From Nitrosomonas sp. (lineage in GTDB: Bacteria; Pseudomonadota; Gammaproteobacteria; Burkholderiales; Nitrosomonadaceae), in assembly GCA_016703745.1 (NCBI GenBank), contig JADJBK010000006.1:1488001-1552000 (forward strand): 64,000 nucleotides of DNA. The letters are read 5' to 3'. A model generated the notes under the pieces. The model searched no databases. It saw only the letters and a program-made list of their open reading frames with translations, and had not been told where the DNA came from. This document shows positions 63,981 to 64,000 of the stretch, one piece after another; position 1 is the stretch's first letter, and each line of letters starts with the position of its first letter. The translations under genes and the position numbers were made by a program.

Positions 63981-64000
63981 AACCGCCTTAAAGGATGCAG

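Noticed and set aside
1..64000. CRISPR arrays, tRNA and rRNA genes
   Set aside because: I looked for regular spaced repeats and for tRNA T-loop/acceptor pairs and saw none; a covariance-model scan would settle tRNAs and small RNAs.

Overview
The window comes from a chemolithoautotrophic ammonia-oxidising betaproteobacterium, most likely a Nitrosomonas. The direct evidence is an ammonia monooxygenase cluster (amoC-amoA-amoB, then the amoE/amoD-type genes and copC/copD) together with phosphoribulokinase. The housekeeping genes (rng-maf-rlmH-rsfS-nadD, aceE-aceF, folD, argS, erpA, prfB, hemH, hrcA) also look betaproteobacterial.

Layout. 1-3.4 kb is an insertion-sequence graveyard: an IS21 copy lies inside an IS3 remnant, which lies inside an IS66 remnant, next to scraps of IS256 and another IS3. 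3.6-6.3 kb holds a secreted metzincin-type metallopeptidase and a CapA-like protein, which converge on a shared terminator. 6.4-7.6 kb is a complete IS5-family element with a TTAA duplication. 7.6-19.5 kb is one tightly packed minus-strand operon: TolC-like channel, P-loop DUF1611-like protein, alpha/beta hydrolase, HlyD-type adaptor, a 7-TM/ATP-grasp fusion, and a secreted hydrolase with a lamin-tail domain. Two complete elements split it: IS21 in the first hydrolase (6-bp duplication GCGGTG) and IS3 in the TolC gene (3-bp duplication GTA). Removing each element plus one duplication restores a perfect reading frame, so the ancestral operon can be read. This is the best candidate for an undescribed system: a peptide- or metabolite-making and exporting cassette, now broken here.

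19.8-28.6 kb is ordinary housekeeping, including an RF2 gene with its autoregulatory frameshift. 28.7-36.8 kb is the ammonia monooxygenase/copper region. amoC and amoB each carry a one-base insertion in a short homopolymer; these are either real lesions in one of several amo copies or sequence errors. A 148-bp MITE-like element with a 6-bp target duplication sits beside the cop genes. 36.8-37.8 kb is a 1-kb gene-free amo upstream region with a good sigma70-type promoter. 37.8-39.4 kb is an outer-membrane porin of the alginate-export type.

39.6-47.2 kb is a plus-strand defence island: BrnT/BrnA toxin-antitoxin (toxin frameshifted), type I restriction-modification hsdR-hsdM-hsdS with an antitoxin and a truncated toxin wedged between hsdR and hsdM, then overlapping genes for the Kiwa anti-phage system (kwaA-kwaB). 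47.4-64 kb returns to housekeeping: HxlR regulator and GST, RNase G through nadD, pyruvate dehydrogenase E2/E1, folD, argS, a SPOR protein, a DsbA-like protein, and a YcbK/YcbB-type peptidoglycan pair running off the right edge.

I found no tRNA, rRNA or CRISPR array.
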